Origin: Betaproteobacteria bacterium
GTDB taxonomy: Bacteria; Pseudomonadota; Gammaproteobacteria; Burkholderiales; SG8-39
Length of the DNA stretch: 13,494 nucleotides
Direction of reading: 5' to 3'
Assembly (NCBI GenBank): GCA_009693345.1
Contig: SHXL01000057.1
Span: forward strand, 1 to 13,494
Part shown: positions 1 through 7,696 of the stretch, one piece after another
Position numbering within the stretch: position 1 is the stretch's first letter
Layout: each line of letters begins with the position of its first letter
The notes under the pieces: model-generated
Told to the model about the DNA's origin: nothing
The model's database searches: none
What the model saw: the letters and a program-made list of their open reading frames with translations, nothing else
Made by a program: the position numbers and the translations under genes

Positions 1-96
1 CTGATCGGCGTGACGATGCCGGAATCCGGCGTGTCCCGGGTGGTCGCGGTGGATGTCGAGGAAGCGCTGCGGCTCCGGGAGGAACTTGCCGCCTGA
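1..96 (+). CDS. smc: Chromosome segregation ATPase SMC, C-terminal end (partial)
   Basis: The window opens inside a gene whose last 31 codons read LIGVTMPESGVSRVVAVD and continue to EELAA before a TGA at 94-96. The segment GVTMxExGVSRVVAVDxEEA is the characteristic extreme C-terminus of the SMC head domain, next to the D-loop region of the ATPase. SMC dimers, with ScpA and ScpB, compact and segregate the chromosome. Everything upstream is outside the window, so the coiled coils, hinge and Walker motifs cannot be checked. The next gene is zipA after a 39-base gap, an order typical of betaproteobacteria, which supports the call. The peptide is short, so the identification rests on this motif plus context. 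Confidence 0.85.
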   Translation: MIGVTMPESGVSRVVAVDVEEALRLREELAA

Positions 97-135
97 GCTT
101 CGCCCGGGCGGCCCGTCGCGACCTATGAACCGGCC

Positions 136-1152
136 ATGAGCGAGCTACAGTTCGGGCTGCTTGCGATTGGCGCTCTGGTGGTGGCTGCCGTGCTTGTCTA
201 TAACCGCGTCCAGGAACGGCGCGCGAAACGTGCCGCGGAGCGGGCATTCAGCTCCGGCCACGACGACATCCTCCTGCAGCCGTCCGCTGCAGCGCACGGC
301 GCGGGAATGGCCCCGGACCATTCAAGCGAAAGCTTGCAGGAAGCGCCGCGACCCTTGCCGCGCGCTGCGGCGCCGGAGGCGCAGGCGCAGCCCGATCCGG
401 CCATCGACTACATCATCGAGCTTGCCGCCGAGTATCCCGTGGCACAGGCGGCGCTGCGCGAGCAATGGAATACGATCGAGCGCCGTCACGCGCGGCGTGC
501 GCTGTTGGCCGGATCCACCGACGGCAGGACCTGGCGCGCCGGACTGCAACTGGTGTCGCGCGACGGCGCCATCGGCGAGGCCGACCTGATCGAATTCCGC
601 TCCTCGGTCGAGACCCTGGCCGCCTCCGTCGGCGCCACGATGACGGCGTCCGAAATGCGGGCTGCCGTCGAGGCGGCGCGCGCGCTGGATGAATTCTGCG
701 CTGAATCGGACATCCAGGTGGTGGTGCACGTGACGGGAGGTCCGTTTGCGGGGACGAAGATCCGTGCTGCGGCGGAAGCGGGCGGACTGGCGCTGGAAGC
801 AGACGGTAGGTTCGCGATGCGGGACGACGAGCAACGGCTACTCTTCACGCTTGGTGCCCAGAATGGCCAGCTCTTTTCCGCGGAAACGATGCGCGAGGCC
901 ACGCCGCAGGCGCTGTCGCTCTCGCTCGATGTCACGCGCGCGCCGCATACGCGGCGCTCATTCGAAAGCCTGGCGCGGCTCGCGCACCAGCTCGCCACCG
1001 TCCTGAACGGGCGCATCGTGGACGACAACGGCAAGGCGCTGGACGAGCCCGCCATGGCCGCCATCGCCGCGCAGCTCGATGCGGTGCGCGCGAGGCTGGA
1101 AGCGCGGGGCGTGCCGCCCGGCAGCCCGGCGGCGCTGCGCCTGTTTTCCTGA
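136..1152 (+). CDS. zipA: Cell division protein ZipA (FtsZ-binding, membrane-anchored)
   Basis: This 338-residue protein has the ZipA layout. A short N-terminus is followed by one hydrophobic segment (about residues 6-22) and then a basic stretch (ERRAKRAAERA), as expected for an N-out anchor with a cytoplasmic body. A low-complexity Ala/Pro/Gln-rich linker (about 45-90) follows. The C-terminal region (about 190-325) fits the ZipA FtsZ-binding fold, with segments such as DIQVVVHVTGGPFAG and the helix ESLARLAHQLATVLNG. ZipA tethers FtsZ polymers to the inner membrane during Z-ring assembly. The gene sits between smc and ligA, the usual betaproteobacterial order, and ends just before ligA. The ATG at 136 gives the membrane anchor directly. 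An ATG at 125 opens only a five-codon frame. No strong ribosome binding site is visible. ZipA diverges quickly, so position and architecture carry much of the call. Confidence 0.85.
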   Translation: MSELQFGLLAIGALVVAAVLVYNRVQERRAKRAAERAFSSGHDDILLQPSAAAHGAGMAPDHSSESLQEAPRPLPRAAAPEAQAQPDPAIDYIIELAAEYPVAQAALREQWNTIERRHARRALLAGSTDGRTWRAGLQLVSRDGAIGEADLIEFRSSVETLAASVGATMTASEMRAAVEAARALDEFCAESDIQVVVHVTGGPFAGTKIRAAAEAGGLALEADGRFAMRDDEQRLLFTLGAQNGQLFSAETMREATPQALSLSLDVTRAPHTRRSFESLARLAHQLATVLNGRIVDDNGKALDEPAMAAIAAQLDAVRARLEARGVPPGSPAALRLFS

Positions 1153-1163
1153 ATTTGCGCCCG

Positions 1164-3266
1164 ATGGGCACGCCAGAGCAGGTCCGAGAACGGGCCGAAC
1201 GCCTGCGCAAGGAACTCGAACACCACAATCATCGGTATTACGTCCTCGACGACCCCGAAATCAACGATGCCGAATACGACCGCCTGTTCCGCGAACTTGT
1301 CCAGTTGGAGCAGGAACATCAAGAATTGAGGCGTCCCGACTCGCCGACGCAGCGCGTAGGCGCCCCTCCGCTGCCGGAATTCGCCGAAGTACGGCACCGG
1401 GCCTCCATGCTGTCGCTATCAAACGCTTTCGGCGAAGATGAGGTGCGCGCGTTCGACAAGCGCGTACGCGAAGCGTTGGACGTCGAGAGCGTGGAATACG
1501 CAGCCGAACCCAAGTTCGATGGCCTGGCAATCAGTCTTTCCTATCGGAAGGGTATATTTGTGCAGGGCGCGACGCGAGGCGATGGTGCGACGGGCGAAGA
1601 CGTCACGCCGAACCTGCGAACGGTGCGCGCGATTCCGCTGCGCCTGCCGCAAGCGCCCGATACCGAAAATCTCGAAGTAAGGGGCGAGGTCATTTTCTAC
1701 AAGGCGGATTTCGCAAAACTCAATGCGCGGCAGCGTGAGGCGGAAGAGAAGGTGTTTGCGAATCCCCGCAATGCGGCCGCCGGCAGCCTGCGGCTGCTCG
1801 ATTCCAAGATCACGGCACGCCGCCCGCTGCGCTTTTTCGCCTATGGCGTGGGAATCAGCGCCGAGGCAGGCTGGAAAACGCACTCTGAACTGCTCGATCG
1901 CTTGAATGAAATCGGTTTTCCCGTATCCAGGGAACGCGGTGTCGTGCAGGGAGTGGACGGATTGATGGATTTCTACAGGAGCATGCAGGCAAAGCGCGAA
2001 AAACTTCCCTACGCCATCGACGGGGTGGTCTACAAGGTGAACCGGCTGGACTGGCAGGAGAAGCTGGGCTTCGTTTCGCGCGCACCGCGCTTTGCCATCG
2101 CGCACAAGTATCCGGCTGAGGAACAGGCGACGGAAATCCTGAGAATCGAGATCCAGGTGGGCCGCACCGGAGTGTTGACGCCCGTTGCGCGCCTCAAACC
2201 GGTCGAAGTCGGAGGCGTCACGGTCACCAATGCGACCCTGCACAATGAGGACGATCTGCGCCGCAAGGATGTCTGGGCCGGCGACACGGTGATGGTACGG
2301 CGTGCGGGCGACGTGATTCCGGAAGTGGTCGGCGTCCGGAAGAAGGGTTCGCGCAGGAAGGAGGAACGCTTCTCGATGCCCGACAAATGCCCCGTCTGCC
2401 AGTCGCCCGTGGTGCGCCTGCCCGGTGAGGCAGCGACGCGCTGCACGGGCGGGCTGTACTGCCGGGCGCAACGCAAGCAGGCGATCATCCATTTCGTCGG
2501 GCGGCGCGCGATGGACATCGAAGGCGTCGGTGAGAAACTGGTGGAGCAGCTGGTCGACCGGGACATGGTGGAGAGCCCGGCCGACCTGTACTGGTTGGAC
2601 GAGAAATCGCTCGCCGGACTGGAGCGCATGGCGGAAAAGTCGGCACGAAACGTGCTCCAGAGCATCCAACGCTCCCGCAGCATGGACTTGCAGCGGTTCG
2701 TGTTTTCCCTTGGCATTCCGGGGGTCGGCGAAGAGGTCGCCAAGATCCTGGCGCGGCATTTCGGTTCGCTGCGCTCGCTGCTGGCCGCCGACTGGCCGGC
2801 ACTGGCGGCGGAGAAAGAGACGCTTCGCAAGGAGAATGCGAAGCGCAAGAGGAAGAACGAGGCGCCGCACGAGGTTCCGCTCGAGGGCGTTGGCCCGGAA
2901 ATCATGGATAGCATCGGCAAGTTCGTGCATGAAGCGCACAATCGAAAGGTCATCGCAAACCTTGTCGATCCGGCCCGCGGCGTGCTCGTCAGGGACGCCG
3001 CCACGGCAGGGGCGGCTACCGAGAGGGGCATCAGAAGCAGAAGCGGCAAGACCTTCGTGCTCACTGGTACTCTTCCGGGTATGAGCCGGGACGAGGCACG
3101 GGCACTGATCGAAGCGCGGGGCCACAAGGTCGCCGACTCCGTATCGAGGAAGACCGACTATGTGGTGGCCGGGCAGGAGGCGGGAAGCAAGCTCGCGCAG
3201 GCTCGCGCCCTCGGCGTTGCCGTGCTAGATGAAGACGGCCTGAAGCAGTTACTTGGGAAACGTTAA
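1164..3266 (+). CDS. ligA: NAD-dependent DNA ligase LigA
   Basis: LigA seals nicks in duplex DNA using NAD+ as adenylate donor, acting in replication and repair. From the ATG at 1164 the protein has 700 residues. The Ia domain carries HHNHRYYVLDDPEI (NAD binding). The nucleotidyltransferase motif EPKFDG places the adenylated lysine at K117, close to K115 of the E. coli enzyme. Zinc-finger cysteines C409, C412, C427 and C433 follow, each one residue beyond the E. coli positions. Helix-hairpin-helix repeats come next, and a BRCT domain ends the protein (about 622-700, with KTFVLTGTLPGMSRDEA). A Lys/Arg-rich insert at about 548-572 makes it longer than the 671-residue E. coli enzyme. An in-frame TTG at 1155, three bases after the zipA stop, is an alternative start. 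I prefer the ATG because it places the motifs at E. coli-like positions. It is probably co-transcribed with zipA. Confidence 0.97.
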   Translation: MGTPEQVRERAERLRKELEHHNHRYYVLDDPEINDAEYDRLFRELVQLEQEHQELRRPDSPTQRVGAPPLPEFAEVRHRASMLSLSNAFGEDEVRAFDKRVREALDVESVEYAAEPKFDGLAISLSYRKGIFVQGATRGDGATGEDVTPNLRTVRAIPLRLPQAPDTENLEVRGEVIFYKADFAKLNARQREAEEKVFANPRNAAAGSLRLLDSKITARRPLRFFAYGVGISAEAGWKTHSELLDRLNEIGFPVSRERGVVQGVDGLMDFYRSMQAKREKLPYAIDGVVYKVNRLDWQEKLGFVSRAPRFAIAHKYPAEEQATEILRIEIQVGRTGVLTPVARLKPVEVGGVTVTNATLHNEDDLRRKDVWAGDTVMVRRAGDVIPEVVGVRKKGSRRKEERFSMPDKCPVCQSPVVRLPGEAATRCTGGLYCRAQRKQAIIHFVGRRAMDIEGVGEKLVEQLVDRDMVESPADLYWLDEKSLAGLERMAEKSARNVLQSIQRSRSMDLQRFVFSLGIPGVGEEVAKILARHFGSLRSLLAADWPALAAEKETLRKENAKRKRKNEAPHEVPLEGVGPEIMDSIGKFVHEAHNRKVIANLVDPARGVLVRDAATAGAATERGIRSRSGKTFVLTGTLPGMSRDEARALIEARGHKVADSVSRKTDYVVAGQEAGSKLAQARALGVAVLDEDGLKQLLGKR

Positions 3267-3270
3267 ACCG

Positions 3271-4143
3271 ATGCAAAAAAGAATCACGAAGGCGGTATTT
3301 CCCGTGGCGGGCCTGGGCCGGCGGTTCCTACCGCTGACCAAGGCGAGCCCGAAGGAGATGCTGCCGATCGTGGACAAGCCGTTGATCCAGTATGCCGTCG
3401 AGGAAGCGGCCGTGGCCGGCATCACCGAGATGATTTTCATTACCGGCCGGACCAAACGTTCGATCGAGGATCATTTCGACCGTGACCTGGAGCTTGAGCA
3501 CGAGCTGGCGGAGCAGGGCAAGCGCGAGTTGCTCGAATCGGTCAGGTCGATCCTGCCCAGGAATTGCCACTGCATCTACATCCGGCAGCCTGAGGCCCTT
3601 GGACTTGGCCACGCGGTGCTGTGCGCCCAGCCGGTCGTGAGGGATCAGCCTTTCGCGGTGCTGCTGGCCGACGACCTGATCGATGCGTCGCCGCCGACGA
3701 TGGCGCGGATGACGTCACGCTTTGAGGCCGAAGGCTGCTCGCTGCTCGGTGTCGAAGATGTGCCTCGGGAACAGACGGGCAGCTACGGCATCGTCAGCGC
3801 CGCCGATGCGAAAGCCGATGTCACACAGATCCACGCCATCTTGGAGAAGCCCGCCCCGGAAAACGCGCCTTCGACGCTTGCGGTGGTGGGGCGCTATGTG
3901 CTCACGCCTGCGATCTTCGATCTCCTTGCGGCCGCCAAGCCGGGCAGGGGCGGGGAAATCCAGCTTACCGACGCGATTTCGGCGTTGCTCGCGCGCGAGC
4001 GCGTGCTCGCGATGCGCATCGGCGGCAAGCGCTACGACTGCGGCAGCAAACTGGGTTACCTCAAGGCGACGGTGGAACTGGGCCTGCGCCACCCGGAGGT
4101 GGGCAGGGAGTTCGCCGAGTTCGTGGTTAAACGGGGACGTTGA
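3271..4143 (+). CDS. galU: UTP-glucose-1-phosphate uridylyltransferase GalU
   Basis: GalU makes UDP-glucose from UTP and glucose-1-phosphate in the cytoplasm, feeding cell-envelope polysaccharides, galactose metabolism and related sugar nucleotides. The 290-residue protein matches the family over its length. It has the N-terminal nucleotide-binding loop AGLGRRFLPLTK followed by SPKEMLPIVDKPLIQYAVEEA, then GLGHAVLCAQPVV, the LADDLI acidic motif, VEDVPREQTGSYGIV, VGRYVLTPAIFDLL, GGEIQLTDAIS and KRYDCGSKLGYLKA. One oddity is that the loop normally reads GLGTR but here reads GLGRR, so the usual threonine is Arg17. The ATG at 3271, four bases past the ligA stop, is preferred over a TTG at 3253 that overlaps ligA. 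A weak GGGAAA at 3255-3260 could serve as its binding site. The gene lies in a compact run with ligA and hpt. Confidence 0.95.
   Translation: MQKRITKAVFPVAGLGRRFLPLTKASPKEMLPIVDKPLIQYAVEEAAVAGITEMIFITGRTKRSIEDHFDRDLELEHELAEQGKRELLESVRSILPRNCHCIYIRQPEALGLGHAVLCAQPVVRDQPFAVLLADDLIDASPPTMARMTSRFEAEGCSLLGVEDVPREQTGSYGIVSAADAKADVTQIHAILEKPAPENAPSTLAVVGRYVLTPAIFDLLAAAKPGRGGEIQLTDAISALLARERVLAMRIGGKRYDCGSKLGYLKATVELGLRHPEVGREFAEFVVKRGR
4133..4137 (+). promoter_or_regulatory. Ribosome binding site deciding the GTG start of hpt
   Basis: GGGGA lies inside the last codons of galU, seven bases before a GTG at 4145. The open frame extends far upstream through galU in another reading frame, but family length and this site point to the GTG as the true start. 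Confidence 0.6.
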
Positions 4144-4144
4144 C

Positions 4145-4693
4145 GTGCCGGACCTGCAGGCGTCTTGGGCATTTCTCGAGAACTCGGATCCCGTGTCAAG
4201 CGCTGCGGATATAGAAGCGGCGATCGGCAGGCTGGCCGCCGAAATCCAGCAGCAGTTCCGTGACAGGTATCCGCTGGTACTGGTCGTCATGGGCGGCGCG
4301 GTGGTGTTTGCCGGCCAACTGTTGCCGAGGCTGCGCCTGCCGCTGGACCTGGATTACATCCACGCATCGCGATATGGTGCCGCGACCAAGGCAGGCGGCA
4401 TCGATTGGCGCGTCGAGCCGCCGCGCACCGTGCGTGGGCGCGCGGTGCTGGTGCTCGACGACATCCTCGATGGTGGGCACACCATGTGCGCGATCCGGGA
4501 CCGCCTGCTGGAACTCGGTGCAGACAGCTTTCACTGCGCCGTATTGGTGGAAAAGATGTTGCAGGAGAGAAAACCCATCGTTGCCGATTTCGTCGGCCTC
4601 AGGATCCCGGACCGTTTCGTTTTCGGCTGCGGCATGGACGCGAAAGGCTTCTGGCGCAATCTGCCGGAGATCCGGGCGATGCGGGAGAACTGA
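4145..4693 (+). CDS. hpt: Hypoxanthine-guanine phosphoribosyltransferase
   Basis: This 182-residue type I phosphoribosyltransferase should convert hypoxanthine (and guanine) plus PRPP into IMP (and GMP) for purine salvage. The PRPP-binding loop is VLVLDDILDGGHT at residues 101-113, with the acidic pair D105 and D106. Downstream, LVEKMLQ followed by PIVADFVGLRIPDRFVFG aligns with the base-binding region of human HPRT. There K137 matches the purine-contacting lysine and D165 the conserved aspartate. The early loop VVMGGAVVFAG has Met49 where human HPRT has Lys68. The PRPP loop reads GGH where the human enzyme has TGK. The GTG start is one base beyond the galU stop and has a good GGGGA site. The stop overlaps the ATG of the next gene by one base (TGATG), implying translational coupling to the phosphorylase that would supply hypoxanthine. 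Relative preference among hypoxanthine, guanine and xanthine cannot be read from the sequence. Confidence 0.9.
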   Translation: MPDLQASWAFLENSDPVSSAADIEAAIGRLAAEIQQQFRDRYPLVLVVMGGAVVFAGQLLPRLRLPLDLDYIHASRYGAATKAGGIDWRVEPPRTVRGRAVLVLDDILDGGHTMCAIRDRLLELGADSFHCAVLVEKMLQERKPIVADFVGLRIPDRFVFGCGMDAKGFWRNLPEIRAMREN

Positions 4694-5430
4694 TGCTCGC
4701 GATACTCGGCGGCAGCGGCCTGTCGCAGCTTTCATCGCTTTCGGATGTTCGACGCATTGCGGCGCGCACCACTTTCGGTGACCCGTCCGGACCGCTCACC
4801 CTGGGCCGCATCGGCGGCCGCGAGTTGATGTTCCTGGCGCGGCACGGCGACGCGCACAGCATTCCGCCGCACCAGGTGAACTACCGGGCTAACATTCAGG
4901 CACTGAAGGATGCGGGCGCGACTCGGATCGCCTCGGTAGCCACCGTGGGCGGCATACGGCGCGAATTCGGACCCGGCGTGCTGGTGGTACCCGACCAGAT
5001 CATCGACTACACCTGGGGCCGGGCCTCGACCTTCTTCGAGGGGCCGAGTGCGAAAGTCACGCACATCGATTTCACCGAGCCGTATTCAGGCGCGATGCGC
5101 AAAGCGATGCTGGCGGCGGCCGGGGCCTGCAGCGAGGCGATTGCCGACGGCGGCTGCTATGGCGTCACGCAAGGGCCGCGACTCGAAACTGCCGCAGAAA
5201 TTGCGCGCATGGAGCGCGATGGCGCCGACCTCGTAGGCATGACGGCGATGCCCGAGGCCGCGCTGGCGCGCGAAGCCGGGCTCGAATATGCGGCGATTGC
5301 CGTAGTGGCGAACCACGCGGCGGGCAAGAGCGATAGCGCGCGTGCAATTTCAATCGGCGCTATCGAGTCAGTGGTGGAACAGGCGATGCAGCGCGTACGG
5401 CGAATTCTCGAGAAACTGGCGATTTCGTGA
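4693..5430 (+). CDS. S-methyl-5'-thioinosine phosphorylase (MTAP/PNP family)
   Basis: This 245-residue enzyme belongs to the trimeric purine nucleoside phosphorylase/MTAP family. Visible motifs are the N-terminal phosphate loop LGGSGL, RHGDAHSIPPHQVNYRANI (residues 50-68), the TQGPRLETAAEI segment (159-170), and GMTAMPEAALAREAGLEYA (182-200). Human MTAP has an aspartate in the base-recognition segment after this; here it is N207 in VVANHAAGKSD. Asparagine at this point marks 6-oxopurine nucleosides, so methylthioinosine is a better substrate guess than methylthioadenosine. The expected reaction is methylthioinosine plus phosphate giving hypoxanthine and 5-methylthioribose-1-phosphate. The ATG overlaps the hpt stop (TGATG), and GGGAG at 4683-4687 is its binding site. 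The preceding hpt would take the hypoxanthine product to IMP. Related purine nucleoside phosphorylases acting on inosine or guanosine remain possible. Confidence 0.85.
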   Translation: MLAILGGSGLSQLSSLSDVRRIAARTTFGDPSGPLTLGRIGGRELMFLARHGDAHSIPPHQVNYRANIQALKDAGATRIASVATVGGIRREFGPGVLVVPDQIIDYTWGRASTFFEGPSAKVTHIDFTEPYSGAMRKAMLAAAGACSEAIADGGCYGVTQGPRLETAAEIARMERDGADLVGMTAMPEAALAREAGLEYAAIAVVANHAAGKSDSARAISIGAIESVVEQAMQRVRRILEKLAIS

Positions 5431-5960
5431 TCCGGGACGTATTAAAAATGGGAGACCCGCGCCTGCTTCAGCGCTCTGTGGAAGTCGAGCGCTTCGGCAC
5501 GCCGGAACTTGCGGCGCTGCTGCAGGACATGCGCGACACTATGGCGCATCTGAACGGCGCCGGCCTGGCAGCGCCGCAGATCGGCATCGGCCTGCGGGTG
5601 GTGATTTTCGGCGTGACCGCGAATCCGCGCTATCCGGATGCGGAGGAGGTTCCGGACACGGTACTGATCAATCCGGAACTGGCGCCGCTGTCGGATGAAA
5701 TCGACGAAGCCTGGGAAGGTTGCCTTTCGGTGCCGGGCATGCGCGGCTTGGTGCCGCGCTGGCTTCGCCTGCGCTACGCCGGTTTCGACGAACGGGGGCA
5801 GCGCTTCGAGCGCACGGTCCAGGATTTTCACGCGCGCGTGGTGCAGCACGAGTGCGACCATCTCGATGGCATCCTCTACCCGATGCGGATCCGCGATCTG
5901 GCCAAATTCGGGTTCAACGACGCGCTGTTTCCCGGGCAGGATCTCCCGCGGGAGGACTAA
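5427..5960 (+). CDS. def: Peptide deformylase
   Basis: Deformylase removes the formyl group from the N-terminal formyl-methionine of nascent proteins, using an Fe2+ or other metal centre. All three family motifs are intact in the 177 residues: motif 1 GAGLAAPQ (44-51), motif 2 EGCLS with metal-ligand C99, and motif 3 HECDH with ligands H141 and H145 and catalytic E142. The GTG start at 5427 overlaps the preceding stop by four bases (GTGA), pointing to coupled translation. The gene is not next to fmt, its usual partner in bacteria, so this may be a second deformylase, as many betaproteobacteria carry more than one. The gene's 3' end contains the strong ribosome binding site of the following gene. 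Function is secure; whether this is the essential copy is not. Confidence 0.95.
   Translation: MIRDVLKMGDPRLLQRSVEVERFGTPELAALLQDMRDTMAHLNGAGLAAPQIGIGLRVVIFGVTANPRYPDAEEVPDTVLINPELAPLSDEIDEAWEGCLSVPGMRGLVPRWLRLRYAGFDERGQRFERTVQDFHARVVQHECDHLDGILYPMRIRDLAKFGFNDALFPGQDLPRED
5951..5956 (+). promoter_or_regulatory. Strong ribosome binding site of the ThDP-enzyme gene
   Basis: GGAGGA within the last codons of def lies seven bases before the ATG at 5964. It is the best Shine-Dalgarno match seen among the plus-strand run and fixes the start of the ThDP-dependent enzyme. Confidence 0.7.
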
Positions 5961-5963
5961 CCA

Positions 5964-7685
5964 ATGGCAAGCCACACGACAGCGCACTTTTTTCTCGAAG
6001 GCCTGGTCGATCTGGGCGTCGAGTACATGTTTTCCAACTTCGGCACCGATCACGTATCGCTGATCGAGGCGCTCGCCGCGTGGGACCGGGAAGGGCGAGC
6101 ACACCCGCGCGTCGTGATCTGCCCGCACGAAAACGTCGCAGTCCACATGGCCGGCGGTTATGCCGCGTTGACCGGCAAGGGCCAGGTGGTGATGGTGCAC
6201 GTCGATGCGGGCACGGCGAATGCCAGCATGGGCATGCACAACCTGTTTCGCGGGCGGCTGCCGGTATTCCTGATGGCGGGCAAGGCGCCGTTTTCGCTGC
6301 ACGGGGAACTGACCGGCTCGCGCGACAACTACGTGCACTTCGTGCAGGACCCTTACGACATCGCCAACCTAGTGCGCTCTTACGTCAAGTGGGAATACTC
6401 GTTGGCGTCGGGCGTGGTCGCCAAGGAAGTGCTCAGGCGCGGCCACACTATGATGCAAAGCGATCCCAAGGGCCCGGTGTTTCTCACGCTGCCGCGCGAA
6501 ACGCTGGCCGAAACTTGGGACGAAGAATCCATCAGGGCGTATCCGGAATCGCGCTATGGAGCGGTCGCCAGTGGCGGCGCCGATCCCGCAGTCGCGGCAC
6601 GGATCGCCGAACACCTGCTCGGGGCGGTAAACCCCATCGCCATCACCGCTTACCTCGGGCGCAACCCCGAAGCGGTCGGAATTCTCGATGCGCTCGCGCG
6701 CGAGTGCGGTATACGCGTTTTCGAGTTCAGCCCGGTCCATCTCAACATCCCGCGCGATTCACCCTGCTTCGGCGGCTACGACGCCAAGGCGGCGATGGCG
6801 GCGGCCGACGTCGGCCTCCTGCTCGACGTGGACGTGCCGTGGCTGCCCAAGTACGTGCCCGACAATCCGGCTCTCGCGTGGATACAGGTCGATGTCGATG
6901 CTGTGAAGAAAGACTTCCCGATGTGGGGTTTCCCCACCGAAGTGCGCGTGCAGGGCGATTGCGCGACCGTGCTGGGGCAGGTGCTGGCAGCCATTCGCGC
7001 TAAAGCCGACGCCGGTTTTCGCGGCAAGGCAGCGCGGCGCATCGCCGGCTGGGCGCAGGAGAACGCGGCGCGCGACGCACGCCTCTGTGTTGCCGCGGCG
7101 CAGCCCGGTGAGGTCGGTGCCATCAGCCCCGATTACCTTTGCGCCGCACTGCATGCGCAGCTGAGCGAGAAGGACATCGTCGTCAACGAGGCAATACGCA
7201 ATACGTTGCCGGTGCTCAACCAGATGGTGCGCACCCGGGCCCAGACCTATTTCGGCCTGGCCGGCGGCGGGCTCGGGTTCAGCGGCGGCGCCGCATTGGG
7301 CGCGAAGCTGGCCAGGCCGGCCAGTCGCGTGGTGCAGGTTGTCGGCGACGGCAGTTTCCATTTTTCCGCGCCGACCGCGGTATATGCGGTTGCACAGCAA
7401 TATGGCTTGCCCATATTCACGGTGGTCCTCGACAACGGGGGCTGGCAGGCGGTGAAGGAAGCGGTGCTGCGGGTATATCCTGAAGGGCAGGCGGTGCAGG
7501 CGGGCCAGTTTCAGGCGCGCCTGGGAGGAGAGCACCGGAGTTTCGAACAGGTTGCGGCTGCTTTTGGCGCGCATGCGGAAGCGGTGGCGGATCCGGCGCA
7601 GTTAGGCACGGCGATCAAGCGCTGCCTCGCCGCCATCGATGGCGGCCGGGCGGCCGTGCTGAATGTGCGCGTCACCGCGCTTTGA
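5964..7685 (+). CDS. Thiamine-diphosphate-dependent enzyme, acetolactate synthase-like
   Basis: This 573-residue protein has the three-domain layout of the pyruvate oxidase/acetolactate synthase/decarboxylase superfamily. The N-terminal pyrimidine-binding domain has the cofactor-activating glutamate E56 in CPHENVAVHMAGGYA. A middle domain covers about 190-350. The C-terminal pyrophosphate domain has G461-D462-G463 in GDGSFHFSAPTAVYAV and ends its motif with VLDNGGW. The usual closing pair NN reads D490-N491, which keeps the expected Mg2+-ligand asparagine. Family members decarboxylate 2-oxo acids or ligate the resulting activated aldehyde. The substrate here is not evident, and I do not assign IlvB because no small subunit gene follows and the sequence diverges from IlvB. 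It starts three bases after def and is followed 11 bases later by a Bug receptor gene, which hints that the pair handles an imported carboxylate. Benzoylformate, oxalyl-CoA or sulfopyruvate decarboxylase-like roles are all open. Confidence 0.8.
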   Translation: MASHTTAHFFLEGLVDLGVEYMFSNFGTDHVSLIEALAAWDREGRAHPRVVICPHENVAVHMAGGYAALTGKGQVVMVHVDAGTANASMGMHNLFRGRLPVFLMAGKAPFSLHGELTGSRDNYVHFVQDPYDIANLVRSYVKWEYSLASGVVAKEVLRRGHTMMQSDPKGPVFLTLPRETLAETWDEESIRAYPESRYGAVASGGADPAVAARIAEHLLGAVNPIAITAYLGRNPEAVGILDALARECGIRVFEFSPVHLNIPRDSPCFGGYDAKAAMAAADVGLLLDVDVPWLPKYVPDNPALAWIQVDVDAVKKDFPMWGFPTEVRVQGDCATVLGQVLAAIRAKADAGFRGKAARRIAGWAQENAARDARLCVAAAQPGEVGAISPDYLCAALHAQLSEKDIVVNEAIRNTLPVLNQMVRTRAQTYFGLAGGGLGFSGGAALGAKLARPASRVVQVVGDGSFHFSAPTAVYAVAQQYGLPIFTVVLDNGGWQAVKEAVLRVYPEGQAVQAGQFQARLGGEHRSFEQVAAAFGAHAEAVADPAQLGTAIKRCLAAIDGGRAAVLNVRVTAL

Positions 7686-7696
7686 AAGGGAAAAAG

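Noticed and set aside
101..110. Perfect palindrome CGCCCGGGCG between smc and zipA
   Set aside because: It is too short and has no T-run, so it is not a credible terminator. Such palindromes arise readily in G+C-rich DNA, and I see no second copy to suggest an operator.
1419..3125. Open frames of 568 and 365 codons on the minus strand across ligA
   Set aside because: They are shadows of LigA, which is complete with all catalytic and zinc residues; the translations show no recognisable domain.
3722..4144. Upstream extension of the hpt frame through galU
   Set aside because: It would add about 140 Arg/Ser-rich residues with no family match. A GTG at 4145 with a proper ribosome binding site gives the expected length.
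4405..4692. Upstream extension of the phosphorylase frame through hpt
   Set aside because: The family begins at the MLAILGGSG start at 4693; the extension is an out-of-frame reading of hpt.
5442..6338. A 298-codon minus-strand open frame across def and the ThDP-enzyme gene
   Set aside because: It spans the junction of two well-supported plus-strand genes, and its translation has no family features.
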